Counted from the stretch's first letter, positions 7,646 through 16,796 are shown. The stretch: 64,000 nt of DNA from Hypericibacter adhaerens (GCF_008728835.1 NZ_CP042582.1:3894217-3958216), one strand, 5' to 3'. The notes: generated by a model not told the origin, from the sequence alone. Numbers and translations: made by a program.

Positions 7646-8185
7646 TTACGGCGTCGCCTCGCCCCGGATGCCGATCTTCCTCGCCGGGACGCCGCCCCAG
7701 ATCTCGTAGGGCGGCACCTCGCCGCTCACCACGGCGCCGGCGGCGATGACGGCGCCCTTGCCGATCGCCGCCCCGTCGAGCAGCACCGCATTGGCGCCCA
7801 CCCAGACATCGTCGCCGATCTTCACCCCGCCCTTGGAGGGCAGGAAGCCCTGCTGCGCGATGGGAATGTCGCGACGATGATAGGCATGGTTGGCCGGAAC
7901 GATCTGCACGCCCGGCGCCAGCGCCACGTCGTTGCCGATCTCGATCCCGCTGCCGCTATAGAGCACGCAATGGGGATTGATCATGCAGCGCTCGCCGATG
8001 ACCACATCGCCGCTGCCGCCCACGGCCCGGATCACGGCGAACTCGAACAGCCTGGAGCCGGCGCCGATCGCGATCTTCGTCCCCCGCACCGAGGGGAAGA
8101 TGCGGGCATCCGGGCTGACCCAGGCCGACGGGTCCACGGTCAGCGCATCGGATGGCGGTTCCGCAATGGCGGCAATACGCGTCAC
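7646..8185 (-). CDS. Hexapeptide-repeat acyltransferase (gamma-CA/WbbJ-like)
   Basis: A 179-residue trimeric left-handed beta-helix protein with regular hexapeptides (VVIGERCMINPHCVLYSGSGIEIGNDV, VKIGDDVWVGANAVL). It has the His-containing VPANHAYHRR loop typical of sugar O-acetyltransferases. ATGA overlap with the FkbM gene upstream, and the OGT gene before that, suggest it acetylates a sugar or glycan made or attached by the same operon. The link to flagellin is an inference from position. Confidence 0.82.
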   Translation of the reverse strand: MTRIAAIAEPPSDALTVDPSAWVSPDARIFPSVRGTKIAIGAGSRLFEFAVIRAVGGSGDVVIGERCMINPHCVLYSGSGIEIGNDVALAPGVQIVPANHAYHRRDIPIAQQGFLPSKGGVKIGDDVWVGANAVLLDGAAIGKGAVIAAGAVVSGEVPPYEIWGGVPARKIGIRGEATP

Positions 8186-9255
8186 GCAGCACCGGCCAAG
8201 GGTTGATGCAGCCTCGGGTCGCTGTGCTTCAGGAGCCGCGGGCTCACGCCCGAGACGAAGCGGAACATCGAATTGGCGAGGATCGCCTCGTCCTTGACCG
8301 CGAGCATGTTGAAACCGTGCGGCGGCCCGTCGAGATAGGCCTCCTCGGGGCGGACCAGCTCGATCGCCTGGCGGCTCATCGGCACGTTCGATTCATAGTC
8401 GCGCACGGCGAAGAGGTGATAGCCGAAGCCCGAGAGGTAACGGCAGATCTCGGTGTTGTCGAGGCCGCGCGACCAGTCGGTGTGATGGCGGTGCACCTTG
8501 AAGACCAGATGCGGCGCCTTGCCCTTGGGTTGCGACAGGAAGCGCTCGGCGCTGCTCAGCACCGTGAGCTCGGCGCCGGCGATGTCGAGCTTGATCAGCT
8601 CCAGCTTCTCGACACGCTGGGCACCGGCATAGGTGACGATGGTGGCGCTGGTGAAGCAGCCCTCCGTCGCCTTCTTCACGGTCTCGAGCCGCGCGACGCC
8701 CTGCTCGCGCACCAGCTTCAGCACGACCTGGTCGCGCCCCCAGAGGCCCAGCGGGTTGAAGCGCAGATTGTCGAGGCCGTTGACCGCCGCATTGTGGCGC
8801 AGCATCGACATCTGCTCGGGATGGGGCTCGAAGCAATGGACCACGCCGAAGCCGCGGATCTCGCGCGCCAGCGGCACGGCCAGCTCGCCGCCCTTGGCGC
8901 CGCCGATCAGCACATGATGGGCGGCGCGGCCGAGCTGGAGCACGAGGCGCGTGGCCTGCGGCTCCCAGACATGGTCGGGCTGGGCTTCCTGCGCCAGCAC
9001 GAACTCGCGGGCGATGCGGGAGCGGTAATGGAAATGGAAATCGACGCCGGAGGCGAGCCGCTTGTGCATGGGCCCGAGACATTGATGGAGCGCGTCGACG
9101 ATCGGCCCCGTCACCTCCTCGCGCACATCGAGGCCGGGCTGCGCCAGGCGCACCTCGGCCTGCCGCAGCAACGCCACGAAACGCACGCGCAGTTCTTCGT
9201 CCTTGCCGATCGCGCCCAGCGCGTCGACCAGCCTTTCAATCGGATCCTTGCTCAT
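8182..9255 (-). CDS. FkbM-family SAM-dependent methyltransferase
   Basis: A 357-residue protein. Residues about 1-110 are helical with no recognised domain. The rest is the FkbM fold, with the SAM site HVLIGGAKGGELAVPLA, then VVHCFEPHPEQMSMLRHNAA, LELIKLDIAGAEL and a C-terminal HLVFKVH stretch. FkbM enzymes make O-methyl ethers on sugars and natural products. ATG 9255 is chosen because the domain is complete and the frame before it runs into the neighbouring gene. It is 32 nt downstream of the glycosyltransferase gene on the same strand. Confidence 0.85.
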   Translation of the reverse strand: MSKDPIERLVDALGAIGKDEELRVRFVALLRQAEVRLAQPGLDVREEVTGPIVDALHQCLGPMHKRLASGVDFHFHYRSRIAREFVLAQEAQPDHVWEPQATRLVLQLGRAAHHVLIGGAKGGELAVPLAREIRGFGVVHCFEPHPEQMSMLRHNAAVNGLDNLRFNPLGLWGRDQVVLKLVREQGVARLETVKKATEGCFTSATIVTYAGAQRVEKLELIKLDIAGAELTVLSSAERFLSQPKGKAPHLVFKVHRHHTDWSRGLDNTEICRYLSGFGYHLFAVRDYESNVPMSRQAIELVRPEEAYLDGPPHGFNMLAVKDEAILANSMFRFVSGVSPRLLKHSDPRLHQPLAGAA

Positions 9256-9287
9256 GGGTGGGTCTCTCCCGTTCTCGCTCGCGGGGT

Positions 9288-11861
9288 TCAGTTTGATTTG
9301 GCAACGAGCCCGGCGATCGCCGCGCCAAAGCGTGCGGCGAACCCGGACACGTCCAGCAGGGGCGATTCCGCCACCTGGGAACGCAATTCCGTGCGCATCT
9401 CGGCCAGCCGATCGGTGTCGGCGGCGAGGCGGCAAGCGGTCTCGACGAAAGCTTCGGGCGTCGGCACGCTGAATTCGCCCAGCCCGCAATGATTGAGGAT
9501 GCTGTGGCCGATGCGCTGGTGGAACGCCGCGCCATACATCGCCACCACCGGAACGCCCATCCAGAGGCTATCCATCGTGGTCACGCCACCGACAACCGGA
9601 TAGGTGTCGAGCGAGACGTCGAACTGGTTGTAGAAGTCGAAATGCGAGGCGTCCGCGGCCTGGCCGATCAGCTCGAGCCGGTCTTCGCCGATGCCGTATT
9701 TGGAAAACTCCAGCAGCATATTGCGGCAGAAGACCAGGGACCGCACCTCGGCCCGGGCCATCAGGAAGCGCGAGCCCGGAACAGCCGCCATGATACGCGC
9801 CCAGAGCGCGATCTGCTTCTGCGAGACCTTGTAGGTGTTGTTCAGCGTCCCGAACGTGATATGGCCGTTGCGCTTGAACGGTGCGTCGCCGATCGGCGTC
9901 TGCGTCAGATTCTCGAAGCAGACCCAGGAGCCGTCCATCACCAGAGGGCTTTCGACCAGCAGGCCCGGGCGCGTCGGTGCGTTGAAACGGTCGACGAGAA
10001 AATGCCCGATCGACGGCAAGCCGGAGGTGAAGGGCCAGCCCAGCCAAGAAACCTGGTGGGGGGCCGGCTTGTAGGCGAAGAGCGGCAACCGCGAATAAGC
10101 GGTCCAGCCGGAGAGATCGAACAGCACCTCCATCCCGTCGGCGCGCATCCTGTCAGCGGCGGCCGGATCGTCCATGGCGTCGATCTCGACGAAGGCATCG
10201 CTCAGCCCCATGATCGTCCGCTGGACGGGATCATCGGTCGCCGAAACGGCCGAATAGCAGGTGAGCTCGAACCTGTCGCGGTCATAGCCGCGCAAGAGCG
10301 GCAGGATGCAGCGGGCGGCCGAGTGGCTGCGGAAGTCGGCCGACACCAGGCCGATCCGGATCTTGCCGGTTCGCTTCACGAAGGCCGGCGCCGCCTCGAC
10401 TTTCCAGGCCGCCTTGCGCTCGAGATCGACGCCGACGCGCCGGCTGGCGGCCACCATGCGCTCGATATGCTCGTCGTCCTCGGCCATCGACAGCAGGGTC
10501 AGCAGGGCCGGCGACAAATGCTCGATGGGCGCCATTTCGATCGCCGGCCAGAAATCGCCCAGCAGCTCGATGCCGTCGAAATCCGCCACGATCTTGAGAA
10601 TCTGGATGATGCGGCTGAGCGTCGCCGCCTCGTGCTTGGCATAATCCGGCTGCATCCGCAGCCCATAGGTCCGAATGGCGGCCTCGTCGAAGCGGCGCAG
10701 CTTCAGGAGCGCCATGCAGAGATTGAGATGCGCCAGCAGGTGATCGGGCTTCAGCTCGATCGCCTTGCTGTATTGGCCGATCGACCCGGCATAATCGAAG
10801 CGCAAGGCGGCGATATTGCCGAGCCCGTTATAAGCTTCAGCCAGGTTCGGATCGATCTCGATGGCGCGCTTAAGAAGCTGCTCGGCGCGCTCGTAATGCC
10901 GCACGCCCGTCAGACGGGTGGCGGTCTGCTGCAACAGCTGCGCATCGTCGGGGCGGGTTGCGATCACCTTCTCGATTCGCGCAAAGGCCTCGTCGATCCG
11001 CCCCAGCTCCCACAGAAGGTTGACCAGATTGATCTGCATGCGCCAGTCATCGGGCGCGAGCTCGACCGACCGGCGGAAATGGATCTCGGCTTCCACCAGG
11101 CGCCCGGCCTGGCCCAACGCATTGCCGAGATTGGCGTGGATCATCGCGTTGTCGGGCTGGTCTGCCAGGGAGCGCTGCAAGGCCTCGATCGCCTGGTCGG
11201 TGCGCCTCAGCTCCTGCAGGGCCAGGCCCATATTGTTGCGGGCGTCGGTATCGCCCGGCACCATCTGCAGGTAACGGTCAAACGCGGTCGCCGCTTCCTG
11301 CCAGACTCCGATATTGTAAGCGCTGTCCGCCCAGCGACGCAGATACTGAGGATTGGCGGGATTGAGCTCCGAGGCGCGACGATAGGAACTCGCAGCGTCG
11401 CTCAGACGGCCCGCCCTCTCATGGGCGGCACCGAGATTGCCTTGTGCTTCGGCGCTGTTGGGAAGCCGTGACACCGCTTCCTGAAGCACGTCGCCAGCTT
11501 CCTCCCAGCGCTCCAGTGCGGTCAGGGCCGCGCCCAGATTGACCAGCGCATTGGCGTTGCTGGGATCGCCTTTCAGGGCTTTGCGGATCAGCTTGACGGC
11601 CATTTTGCTGTCCCCGCGCTGATGGTGGATCACGCCCGAGAGATGCAGAGCGTCGGGCTGTGTCGGGCGTTCCTTGAGAACGCGCTGATAAAGCTCGATG
11701 GCTTCGTCTAACCGGCCGGCTTGATGCCGGGCGAGCCCTTCTTGCAGGAGAGCGAGCAATGTCGCGGGCAACGGGCGTGGCGCAGGAACGGGCCCGCCGG
11801 CCGCCCGAGGGGCTTTGGCCGACCTGCTGCCGTTAAAGCTGGATTGGGCGCTAACCGCCAT
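9288..11861 (-). CDS. TPR-repeat O-GlcNAc-transferase-like protein glycosyltransferase (GT41), probable flagellin glycosyltransferase
   Basis: An 857-residue cytoplasmic protein. About ten tetratricopeptide repeats span roughly residues 30-400. A GT41 catalytic region spans about 470-850, with RIGLVSADFRSHSAARCI, HQVSWLGWPFTSGLPSIGHFLVD, FGTLNNTYKVS and SLDTYPVVGGVTTMDSLWMGVPVV, all hallmarks of OGT/SPINDLY-type enzymes that modify Ser or Thr. It is divergent from the first flagellin gene across a shared 332-nt control region, with a methyltransferase and an acetyltransferase downstream. Flagellin is therefore the best candidate acceptor; the sugar donor is unknown. Confidence 0.9.
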   Translation of the reverse strand: MAVSAQSSFNGSRSAKAPRAAGGPVPAPRPLPATLLALLQEGLARHQAGRLDEAIELYQRVLKERPTQPDALHLSGVIHHQRGDSKMAVKLIRKALKGDPSNANALVNLGAALTALERWEEAGDVLQEAVSRLPNSAEAQGNLGAAHERAGRLSDAASSYRRASELNPANPQYLRRWADSAYNIGVWQEAATAFDRYLQMVPGDTDARNNMGLALQELRRTDQAIEALQRSLADQPDNAMIHANLGNALGQAGRLVEAEIHFRRSVELAPDDWRMQINLVNLLWELGRIDEAFARIEKVIATRPDDAQLLQQTATRLTGVRHYERAEQLLKRAIEIDPNLAEAYNGLGNIAALRFDYAGSIGQYSKAIELKPDHLLAHLNLCMALLKLRRFDEAAIRTYGLRMQPDYAKHEAATLSRIIQILKIVADFDGIELLGDFWPAIEMAPIEHLSPALLTLLSMAEDDEHIERMVAASRRVGVDLERKAAWKVEAAPAFVKRTGKIRIGLVSADFRSHSAARCILPLLRGYDRDRFELTCYSAVSATDDPVQRTIMGLSDAFVEIDAMDDPAAADRMRADGMEVLFDLSGWTAYSRLPLFAYKPAPHQVSWLGWPFTSGLPSIGHFLVDRFNAPTRPGLLVESPLVMDGSWVCFENLTQTPIGDAPFKRNGHITFGTLNNTYKVSQKQIALWARIMAAVPGSRFLMARAEVRSLVFCRNMLLEFSKYGIGEDRLELIGQAADASHFDFYNQFDVSLDTYPVVGGVTTMDSLWMGVPVVAMYGAAFHQRIGHSILNHCGLGEFSVPTPEAFVETACRLAADTDRLAEMRTELRSQVAESPLLDVSGFAARFGAAIAGLVAKSN

Positions 11862-11959
11862 GTCTGAAAGCCTCTTTTGGTCCTGTCGGATGCTGCCCGG
11901 GTAAGGTTGAGGAGGCTTTAACAGGCTGGTGGCACGATCAAAAAACGCGCTCGCCGGCC

Positions 11960-11976
11960 CCGGCAGCTTTTGCCGG
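11960..11976. promoter_or_regulatory. Palindrome CCGGCA-N5-TGCCGG, FlbD (ftr-like) enhancer candidate
   Basis: CCGGCAGCTTTTGCCGG is a perfect 6+6 palindrome with a 5-nt centre. It lies about 105 nt upstream of the sigma-54 promoter of the first flagellin gene. The same 17-nt pattern recurs at 12012-12028, 23373-23389 and, with changes, at three more flagellar sites. Confidence 0.6.
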
Positions 11977-11977
11977 C

Positions 11978-11994
11978 CCGGCAGATTCTGCAGG
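11978..11994. promoter_or_regulatory. Imperfect copy of the flagellar palindrome
   Basis: CCGGCAGATTCTGCAGG differs from the perfect palindrome at one base in the right half. It follows the first copy after one base, so the two centres are 18 nt apart and not quite on the same DNA face. Confidence 0.45.
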
Positions 11995-12011
11995 GTGCAA
12001 TCTGCCGGTGC

Positions 12012-12028
12012 CCGGCAAATTCTGCCGG
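12012..12028. promoter_or_regulatory. Palindrome CCGGCA-N5-TGCCGG, FlbD (ftr-like) enhancer candidate
   Basis: CCGGCAAATTCTGCCGG is a perfect copy, centred about 65 nt upstream of the sigma-54 GG element. Distance and symmetry suit an enhancer for a looping AAA+ activator. Confidence 0.6.
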
Positions 12029-12080
12029 TTCATGCGCGATTCACCCGGGTTAACCCGCTGATAAAGCACCCGGGGGCCAA

Positions 12081-12097
12081 TTGGCATCCGGCTTGCT
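12081..12097 (+). promoter_or_regulatory. Sigma-54 promoter of the first flagellin gene
   Basis: TTGGCATCCGGCTTGCT matches TTGGCAC-N5-TTGCT, with GG at 12083-12084 and GC at 12095-12096 separated by exactly 10 nt. Transcription would start near 12107, leaving a leader of about 87 nt before ATG 12194. It fits late flagellar genes switched on by FlbD. Confidence 0.75.
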
Positions 12098-12193
12098 CCA
12101 TCATCCCCGCCGGACTCCCATTCCATGCAGGAACGGGGCTCCGGTGCCTTGGCAGGAAGCCTTGGCGTTCCCTTCCATGTAGGAGAAATTGCA

Positions 12194-13378
12194 ATGTCTC
12201 TTAACGTTATCTCCAACTACGCCGCGAACGTCGCGCATCGCAACCTGATGACGTCGGACTCGCAGGCGACTTCCTCGCTCGCCAAGCTGTCCTCGGGCAG
12301 CCGTGTCGTGTCGGCGAAAGACGACGCCGCCGCGATGGCGATCGGTGCGCGCTTGAACAGCACCGTCAACGCTCTGAAGCAGGCTTCGGTCAACGCCGGT
12401 CAGGGCGTGTCGATGCTCCAGATCGCGGACGGCGCCATGGCTCGTGTCAACGACGTTCTGGTCCGCATGAAGACGCTGTCGGTGCAGGCGGGTTCGGGTC
12501 AGCTTTCTTCGACCGAACGCGGCATGCTCGACACCGAGTACCAGTCTCTGGTGTCGGAAGTGACTCGTATCGCGGCGGCGACCGACTTCAACGGTCAGCA
12601 GCTCGTGAACGGCTCGCTGACCACGGTGCAGACCAGCAACACCTCGTCGGCCTTCCTCGTGGCCGACGGCGTTGCCAGCATCACGGCTCATGGCCTGACG
12701 GCGTCGACGTCGGACAACTACACGCTGTCCTACGACGGCACGACCGGCCATACCTTCACGCTGACGGGTCCGGGCGGCACGAGCTACACCGGCCAGATCA
12801 GCTCCAGCGCCTATGACAGCAGCAGCGCCATGAGCACCGGCACGGCCGTGAAGCTGACGGCCGCCAACACCAGCAGCGTTGGCGACATCGTCATCTCGCT
12901 CAATACCGCCTTCGACGCTGCGACGACCGTTGCGGCTTCGACGAACAACGGCATGCACTTCACGGGCTCGGACACGACCTCGTTCTCGTACAAGGTCGGT
13001 GCGGGCACGGATGCGACCAAGGACGTGATCACGGTTTCGGTCAACGGCATCAATGCGGCCAACCTCGGCCTGACCGGCACCGACATCACCACGGCCGCGA
13101 CGGCTGACGCCGCCTCGGATCTGATCAGCGCCGCCATCGACACGCTGAACACCGCGCGTTCGACGGTCGGTGCCTATCAGAACCGCCTCCAGTTCGCCTC
13201 CGACAACCTCGCGTCGGCGATCGAGAACTCGGAAGCGGCCCGTTCGAACCTGCTCGACCTGGACATCGCCCAGGAAATGACGACGTTCACGTCGAAGCAG
13301 ATCCTGACCCAGGCTGGTGTGTCGATGTTGGCCCAGGCCAACCAGATGCCCCAGAACCTGCTGAAGCTGTTCCAGTAA
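12194..13378 (+). CDS. Flagellin, filament subunit (copy 1)
   Basis: A 394-residue flagellin, exported by the flagellar type III system without a cleaved signal. The conserved D0/D1 N terminus runs from SLNVISNYAANVAHRNL to about residue 140, and the C-terminal D1/D0 ends MLAQANQMPQNLLKLFQ. The central domain (about 150-310) is rich in Ser, Thr and Gly, plausible sites for the adjacent OGT-type enzyme. ATG 12194 follows AGGAGAAA; upstream in-frame codons lie in the leader. Codon choice is richer in T-ending codons than in neighbouring genes, as in highly expressed genes. It is a paralogue of the flagellin at 16962. Confidence 0.95.
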   Translation: MSLNVISNYAANVAHRNLMTSDSQATSSLAKLSSGSRVVSAKDDAAAMAIGARLNSTVNALKQASVNAGQGVSMLQIADGAMARVNDVLVRMKTLSVQAGSGQLSSTERGMLDTEYQSLVSEVTRIAAATDFNGQQLVNGSLTTVQTSNTSSAFLVADGVASITAHGLTASTSDNYTLSYDGTTGHTFTLTGPGGTSYTGQISSSAYDSSSAMSTGTAVKLTAANTSSVGDIVISLNTAFDAATTVAASTNNGMHFTGSDTTSFSYKVGAGTDATKDVITVSVNGINAANLGLTGTDITTAATADAASDLISAAIDTLNTARSTVGAYQNRLQFASDNLASAIENSEAARSNLLDLDIAQEMTTFTSKQILTQAGVSMLAQANQMPQNLLKLFQ

Positions 13379-13391
13379 TTGCGACAGGCAA

Positions 13392-13416
13392 GGCCGGAGG
13401 GATCCTCCCTCCGGCC
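13392..13416. terminator. Strong hairpin after flagellin 1
   Basis: Eleven-base arms GGCCGGAGGGA and TCCCTCCGGCC enclose TCC. No T-run follows, so it may stabilise the flagellin mRNA end or only partly stop transcription before flaG, allowing much more flagellin than FlaG/FliD message. Confidence 0.55.
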
Positions 13417-13455
13417 GAGCCGGCCGCAAGAGTCGATTGATCGAGGCAACGTGTC

Positions 13456-13803
13456 ATGGAAATCCGCGGAAGCTCCCAGTCCCCGGCCCCGGCGCAAAGC
13501 AACGATCCGTCGCCCCTGCCCACCGGCGGGGCGGCGAGCTCCGAGGCCATTGCCGCGCAGCGCCAGGCTGTCGGTGAACGCGATCTTAACGATGCGGTGA
13601 CAATGTCACCGTCGATGGAGATGCCCAAGATGCCCTTCACAAGGGCAGAGCTCAGCGTCGACCGGTCGACCCAGCGCTATGTGGCGAGGATCGTCGATCG
13701 CAACAACGGCAAAATGGTCGCCGAATATCCGACCGAGGCCCAGCTCAAGCTCTATGCGATCTCGCGCGAGCTGCTGGGGAAACTGATGAAGGCAGAGGCC
13801 TGA
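13456..13803 (+). CDS. flaG: FlaG family flagellar protein
   Basis: A 115-residue protein. The first 50 residues are low-complexity and Pro/Ala-rich. The second half, with ELSVDRSTQRYVARIVDRNNGKMVAEYPTE, is the FlaG domain. FlaG proteins influence filament length and are usually encoded between flagellin and fliD, as here. The stop is 4 nt before the fliD start, so the two are co-transcribed. Function beyond filament length is poorly defined for the family. Confidence 0.85.
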   Translation: MEIRGSSQSPAPAQSNDPSPLPTGGAASSEAIAAQRQAVGERDLNDAVTMSPSMEMPKMPFTRAELSVDRSTQRYVARIVDRNNGKMVAEYPTEAQLKLYAISRELLGKLMKAEA

Positions 13804-13807
13804 ACCC

Positions 13808-15916
13808 ATGGCAACCACGTCGACGTCCGGAATCAACCTGAGCAACGTCAACGTCGACAATACCGGGAAGGTGACCTTCTCGGGGCTTTCGTCGGGACTC
13901 GACTACCAGTCGATCATCGACAACATCATCAAGGCCAAGACGGTTCCGGTCGACAATCTCAAGACCACGATCGACGACAACACCAAGAAGATCACCGCCT
14001 ATAACGATCTCAAGGGCCTGCTGCAGACGCTGCAGGATTCGCTCTCGAAGCTGCGCGGCGCCGTCTCGATCGACGGCTCGGCCAACGCCTTCCAGGCGAA
14101 GGACGTCTTCGCCTCCACGGCGCGCTCCGACGGCCAGACGGCCTCCAGCGCCTCCAACCTGATCGGCGTGACGGTGACCAACGCCGCCACCCTCGGCAAC
14201 CACACGATCGAGGTGCAGCGCCTGGCGACCGCGCACAAGCTGGGCACCAAGGCTTTCAGCAGCGCTACCACAGGGCTGGGCATCGCCGGCAGCTTCGACC
14301 TGAAGCTTGGCAGCGGCACGAGCAAGACCTTCACGGTCTCGGCGACGGACACGCTGCAGGATCTGCGCGACCGCATCAACGCCGCCAATACCGGCTCTAC
14401 CGCGACCGGCGTTTCGGCGAGCATCGTCTCGGCCGGCGCCGGGCAGAACTACCTGGTACTGACCGCGGACCAGACGGGCCAGACCATCCAGTTCAGCAAC
14501 GAGACCGGCGGCGTGCTGGCCGGGCTCGGCATCTCCAATGACGGCGGCGCCACGCTGACCAACCAGCTCCAGGCACCGCAGACGGCCCTGTTCTATGCCG
14601 ACGGCCTGCTCGATTCCTCGAAATGGGATTCGGTCGCCGTGCCCGGTCCGAGCGCCACGCTCGGCTCCCTCGGCGTCTCGGCTGGCAGCAACACGTTCGA
14701 GATCCGCGACGCCAGCGGCGCCGTGATCCAGACGGTCAGCTACAGCGACACGGACAGCCTGCAGACCCTGGCCGCCAATATCACGGCCGGTGGCGCCGGC
14801 GTGACCGCCAGCGTGATCCAGGCCGATGACGGGACCTACAAGCTGCAGATCGTCAAGGATGACGGCGCGGCCATCTCCTTCGGCGGCGACACGGGCAACC
14901 TGCTGAGCAAGCTGAACCCGGCCAAGGAAAACCTGCTGATCGAGCGCAGCAGCAACACCGTCAGCGACCTCTTCAACGGCGTGACGCTGAGCCTCTATGG
15001 CGCCGAGCCGGGCACGACCATCAGCCTGCAGATCGACCGCAACCTGAGCGCGGTCAAGACGCAGATCACCTCTTTCATCGACGCCTACAATGCCGTTCGC
15101 CATTTCGTGAACGAGCAGAACCAGACCGACAGCAGCACCGGCCAGAAGAGCGCCGACGCCGGCCCGCTCTACGGCTCGCGCACGCTCACCACCATCATGC
15201 AGGCGCTGAGCTCCGTGGTCGGCAACGGCACCAAGGGCGTGGATTCGGGCTTTTCGGTGCTGGCCCAGATCGGCGTCGATTTCGTCGACAACAATACCGT
15301 GACCGATCCCCTCGACAAGGACACGCTCAAGCTCGACGAATCGAAGCTCGACAGCGTTCTGACCGCGAATCCCGAGGATGTCCGCCGGCTGTTCGCCTTC
15401 GATTTCTCCTCGTCGGATCCGCGCGTCTCGCTGCTGGACTTCAACGGCTCCACGGCCTACAGCTCGGGCGGCTACACGCTGAACCTCACGGACGACGGCA
15501 CCAACCTGACGGGCGCTGACATCAATGGCGTCGCAGGTTCCACGACCGTCAACGGCAATGTCATCACCGCGACGAACGCCACCGGCGCCAACGGCCTGAA
15601 GCTGTTCTATTCGGGCACCGGCGATCTGTCGAACGTCCAGATCAACTTTACGGTCGGTGCCGCGGCGCAGATGTTCTTCGACCTGCAGTCGGCGCTCGAT
15701 GCCACCAGCGGCTCGATCCAGACCGAGACCAACGCCCTCACCGACCAGAACACCCAGACCCAGACCCGGGTCGATTCCATGCTCTCCCAGATCGACGCCC
15801 AGAAGCAGCTGCTGACGGAGAGATTCACCAACATGGAAACGCAGCTCGCCCGGATGCAGAGCATCCTGGACAGCATCAAGCAGACGACCGACGCCTGGTC
15901 GCAAAACAACAACTAA
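13808..15916 (+). CDS. fliD: Flagellar filament cap protein FliD
   Basis: A 702-residue hook-associated protein 2, which forms the pentameric cap that folds exported flagellin at the filament tip. The N-terminal domain (GLSSGLDYQSIIDNIIKAKTVPV, about residues 27-50) and the C-terminal coiled coil (TQTQTRVDSMLSQIDAQKQLLTERFTNME, about 650-680) match the family. It is longer than enteric FliD (about 470), with the extra length in the variable Ser/Thr/Gly-rich middle, as in many alphaproteobacteria. flaG upstream and fliS downstream support the call. Confidence 0.93.
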   Translation: MATTSTSGINLSNVNVDNTGKVTFSGLSSGLDYQSIIDNIIKAKTVPVDNLKTTIDDNTKKITAYNDLKGLLQTLQDSLSKLRGAVSIDGSANAFQAKDVFASTARSDGQTASSASNLIGVTVTNAATLGNHTIEVQRLATAHKLGTKAFSSATTGLGIAGSFDLKLGSGTSKTFTVSATDTLQDLRDRINAANTGSTATGVSASIVSAGAGQNYLVLTADQTGQTIQFSNETGGVLAGLGISNDGGATLTNQLQAPQTALFYADGLLDSSKWDSVAVPGPSATLGSLGVSAGSNTFEIRDASGAVIQTVSYSDTDSLQTLAANITAGGAGVTASVIQADDGTYKLQIVKDDGAAISFGGDTGNLLSKLNPAKENLLIERSSNTVSDLFNGVTLSLYGAEPGTTISLQIDRNLSAVKTQITSFIDAYNAVRHFVNEQNQTDSSTGQKSADAGPLYGSRTLTTIMQALSSVVGNGTKGVDSGFSVLAQIGVDFVDNNTVTDPLDKDTLKLDESKLDSVLTANPEDVRRLFAFDFSSSDPRVSLLDFNGSTAYSSGGYTLNLTDDGTNLTGADINGVAGSTTVNGNVITATNATGANGLKLFYSGTGDLSNVQINFTVGAAAQMFFDLQSALDATSGSIQTETNALTDQNTQTQTRVDSMLSQIDAQKQLLTERFTNMETQLARMQSILDSIKQTTDAWSQNNN

Positions 15917-15999
15917 AACCGCCAGTGACGCCCCGTTAAGGGATGGCCGATAGAGTCTGTCCCGACAGGCAGCATTCGAGGCAAAGGCGCCCATAAATC

Positions 16000-16440
16000 A
16001 TGAATCGCACCACCGCCTATCTCGCCCAGGAACTGGCGGCTGCCTCGCCGGCCAAGAGAGTGGCGATGCTGATCGACCGCGCGATCGGCTCCCTCGGCGA
16101 AGCGGTGCAGGCGATCGAGCGCGGCGACATCCAGGCCCGATGGAACGCCAACCAGCGCGCCTCCAACATCATCGAGACCCTGTGGCGCACGCTCGACCTC
16201 GAGAAGGGCGGCGAGATCGCGGCCAACCTCGACAAGCTCTACGGCTTCATGCTGGACCGTCTGACCCAGGTCGATCTCAAGAACGACCCGGCCCCGGCCC
16301 GCGAGGTCGCGACCCTGCTCGAGCCGCTGCGCCGCTCCTGGCACGAGCTGGTCCAGCGGGAGGCCCAGGCCGCCGCGGCCCAGCGGCCGGATCCCGCGGC
16401 TGGCGCCAGCGCCGACCGCCGCCTGGTGGTCTCCGCCTGA
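16000..16440 (+). CDS. fliS: Flagellin export chaperone FliS (copy 1)
   Basis: A 146-residue helical protein. FliS binds the C terminus of flagellin in the cytoplasm and stops premature polymerisation. Visible family traits are the N-terminal TAYLAQELAAASPAKRVAMLIDRAI and the helix NIIETLWRTLDLEKGGEIAANLDKLYGFMLDRL. The last 25 residues are Ala/Pro-rich and probably disordered. It follows fliD after 83 nt and is closed by a terminator. A second, weakly similar FliS lies at 18206. Confidence 0.9.
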   Translation: MNRTTAYLAQELAAASPAKRVAMLIDRAIGSLGEAVQAIERGDIQARWNANQRASNIIETLWRTLDLEKGGEIAANLDKLYGFMLDRLTQVDLKNDPAPAREVATLLEPLRRSWHELVQREAQAAAAQRPDPAAGASADRRLVVSA

Positions 16441-16493
16441 GCGCGGAGCACCGCGCTCGCTCCGCACCGCAACCCCTTCCCTGATCGACTGAC

Positions 16494-16532
16494 GGGGCGC
16501 CCCGCCGAATGGCGGTGGGCGCCCTTCGTTTT
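16494..16532 (+). terminator. Rho-independent terminator after fliS copy 1
   Basis: GGGCGCC-C-CGCC pairs with GGCG-GT-GGGCGCC around GAAT, and TTCGTTTTT follows. It ends the flagellin-flaG-fliD-fliS unit. The rest of 16533-16961 holds the control region of the second flagellin gene and no further gene. Confidence 0.8.
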
Positions 16533-16657
16533 TGCGCGCCAGCGCTCGCCCTTGTAACCATGTTGGCAGGCCGCTTGCTGGCGTGAGCGCCGCGGGCCGT
16601 CGCTTCGCCGCCGATCCGGAATTCGGGGCAAAAGCTGCCAAGAGAGGGTCGGTCCGC

Positions 16658-16674
16658 GCGGCAGAAACTGCCGC
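16658..16674. promoter_or_regulatory. Palindrome GCGGCA-N5-TGCCGC, FlbD (ftr-like) enhancer candidate
   Basis: GCGGCAGAAACTGCCGC is a perfect palindrome and a one-base-per-arm variant of the motif upstream of flagellin 1. It is about 115 nt upstream of the second flagellin sigma-54 promoter. A weaker half-preserved copy (GGCA-AAAGC-TGCC) lies at 16627-16639. Confidence 0.55.
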
Positions 16675-16779
16675 CAAAGCCCAGAAGAACTTGCCCCACA
16701 CCGGCGGAGAGATCCTGCCCTCCCTGCCTCTTCAAAAAATAGATGATTTATTTCAACTAGTTACAGATTGGCCCGAAAG

Positions 16780-16796
16780 TTGGCCCGGCGCTTGCC
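16780..16796 (+). promoter_or_regulatory. Sigma-54 promoter of the second flagellin gene
   Basis: TTGGCCCGGCGCTTGCC has GG at 16782-16783 and GC at 16794-16795, exactly 10 nt apart. Transcription would start near 16806, giving an untranslated leader of about 155 nt, longer than for flagellin 1. Confidence 0.7.
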
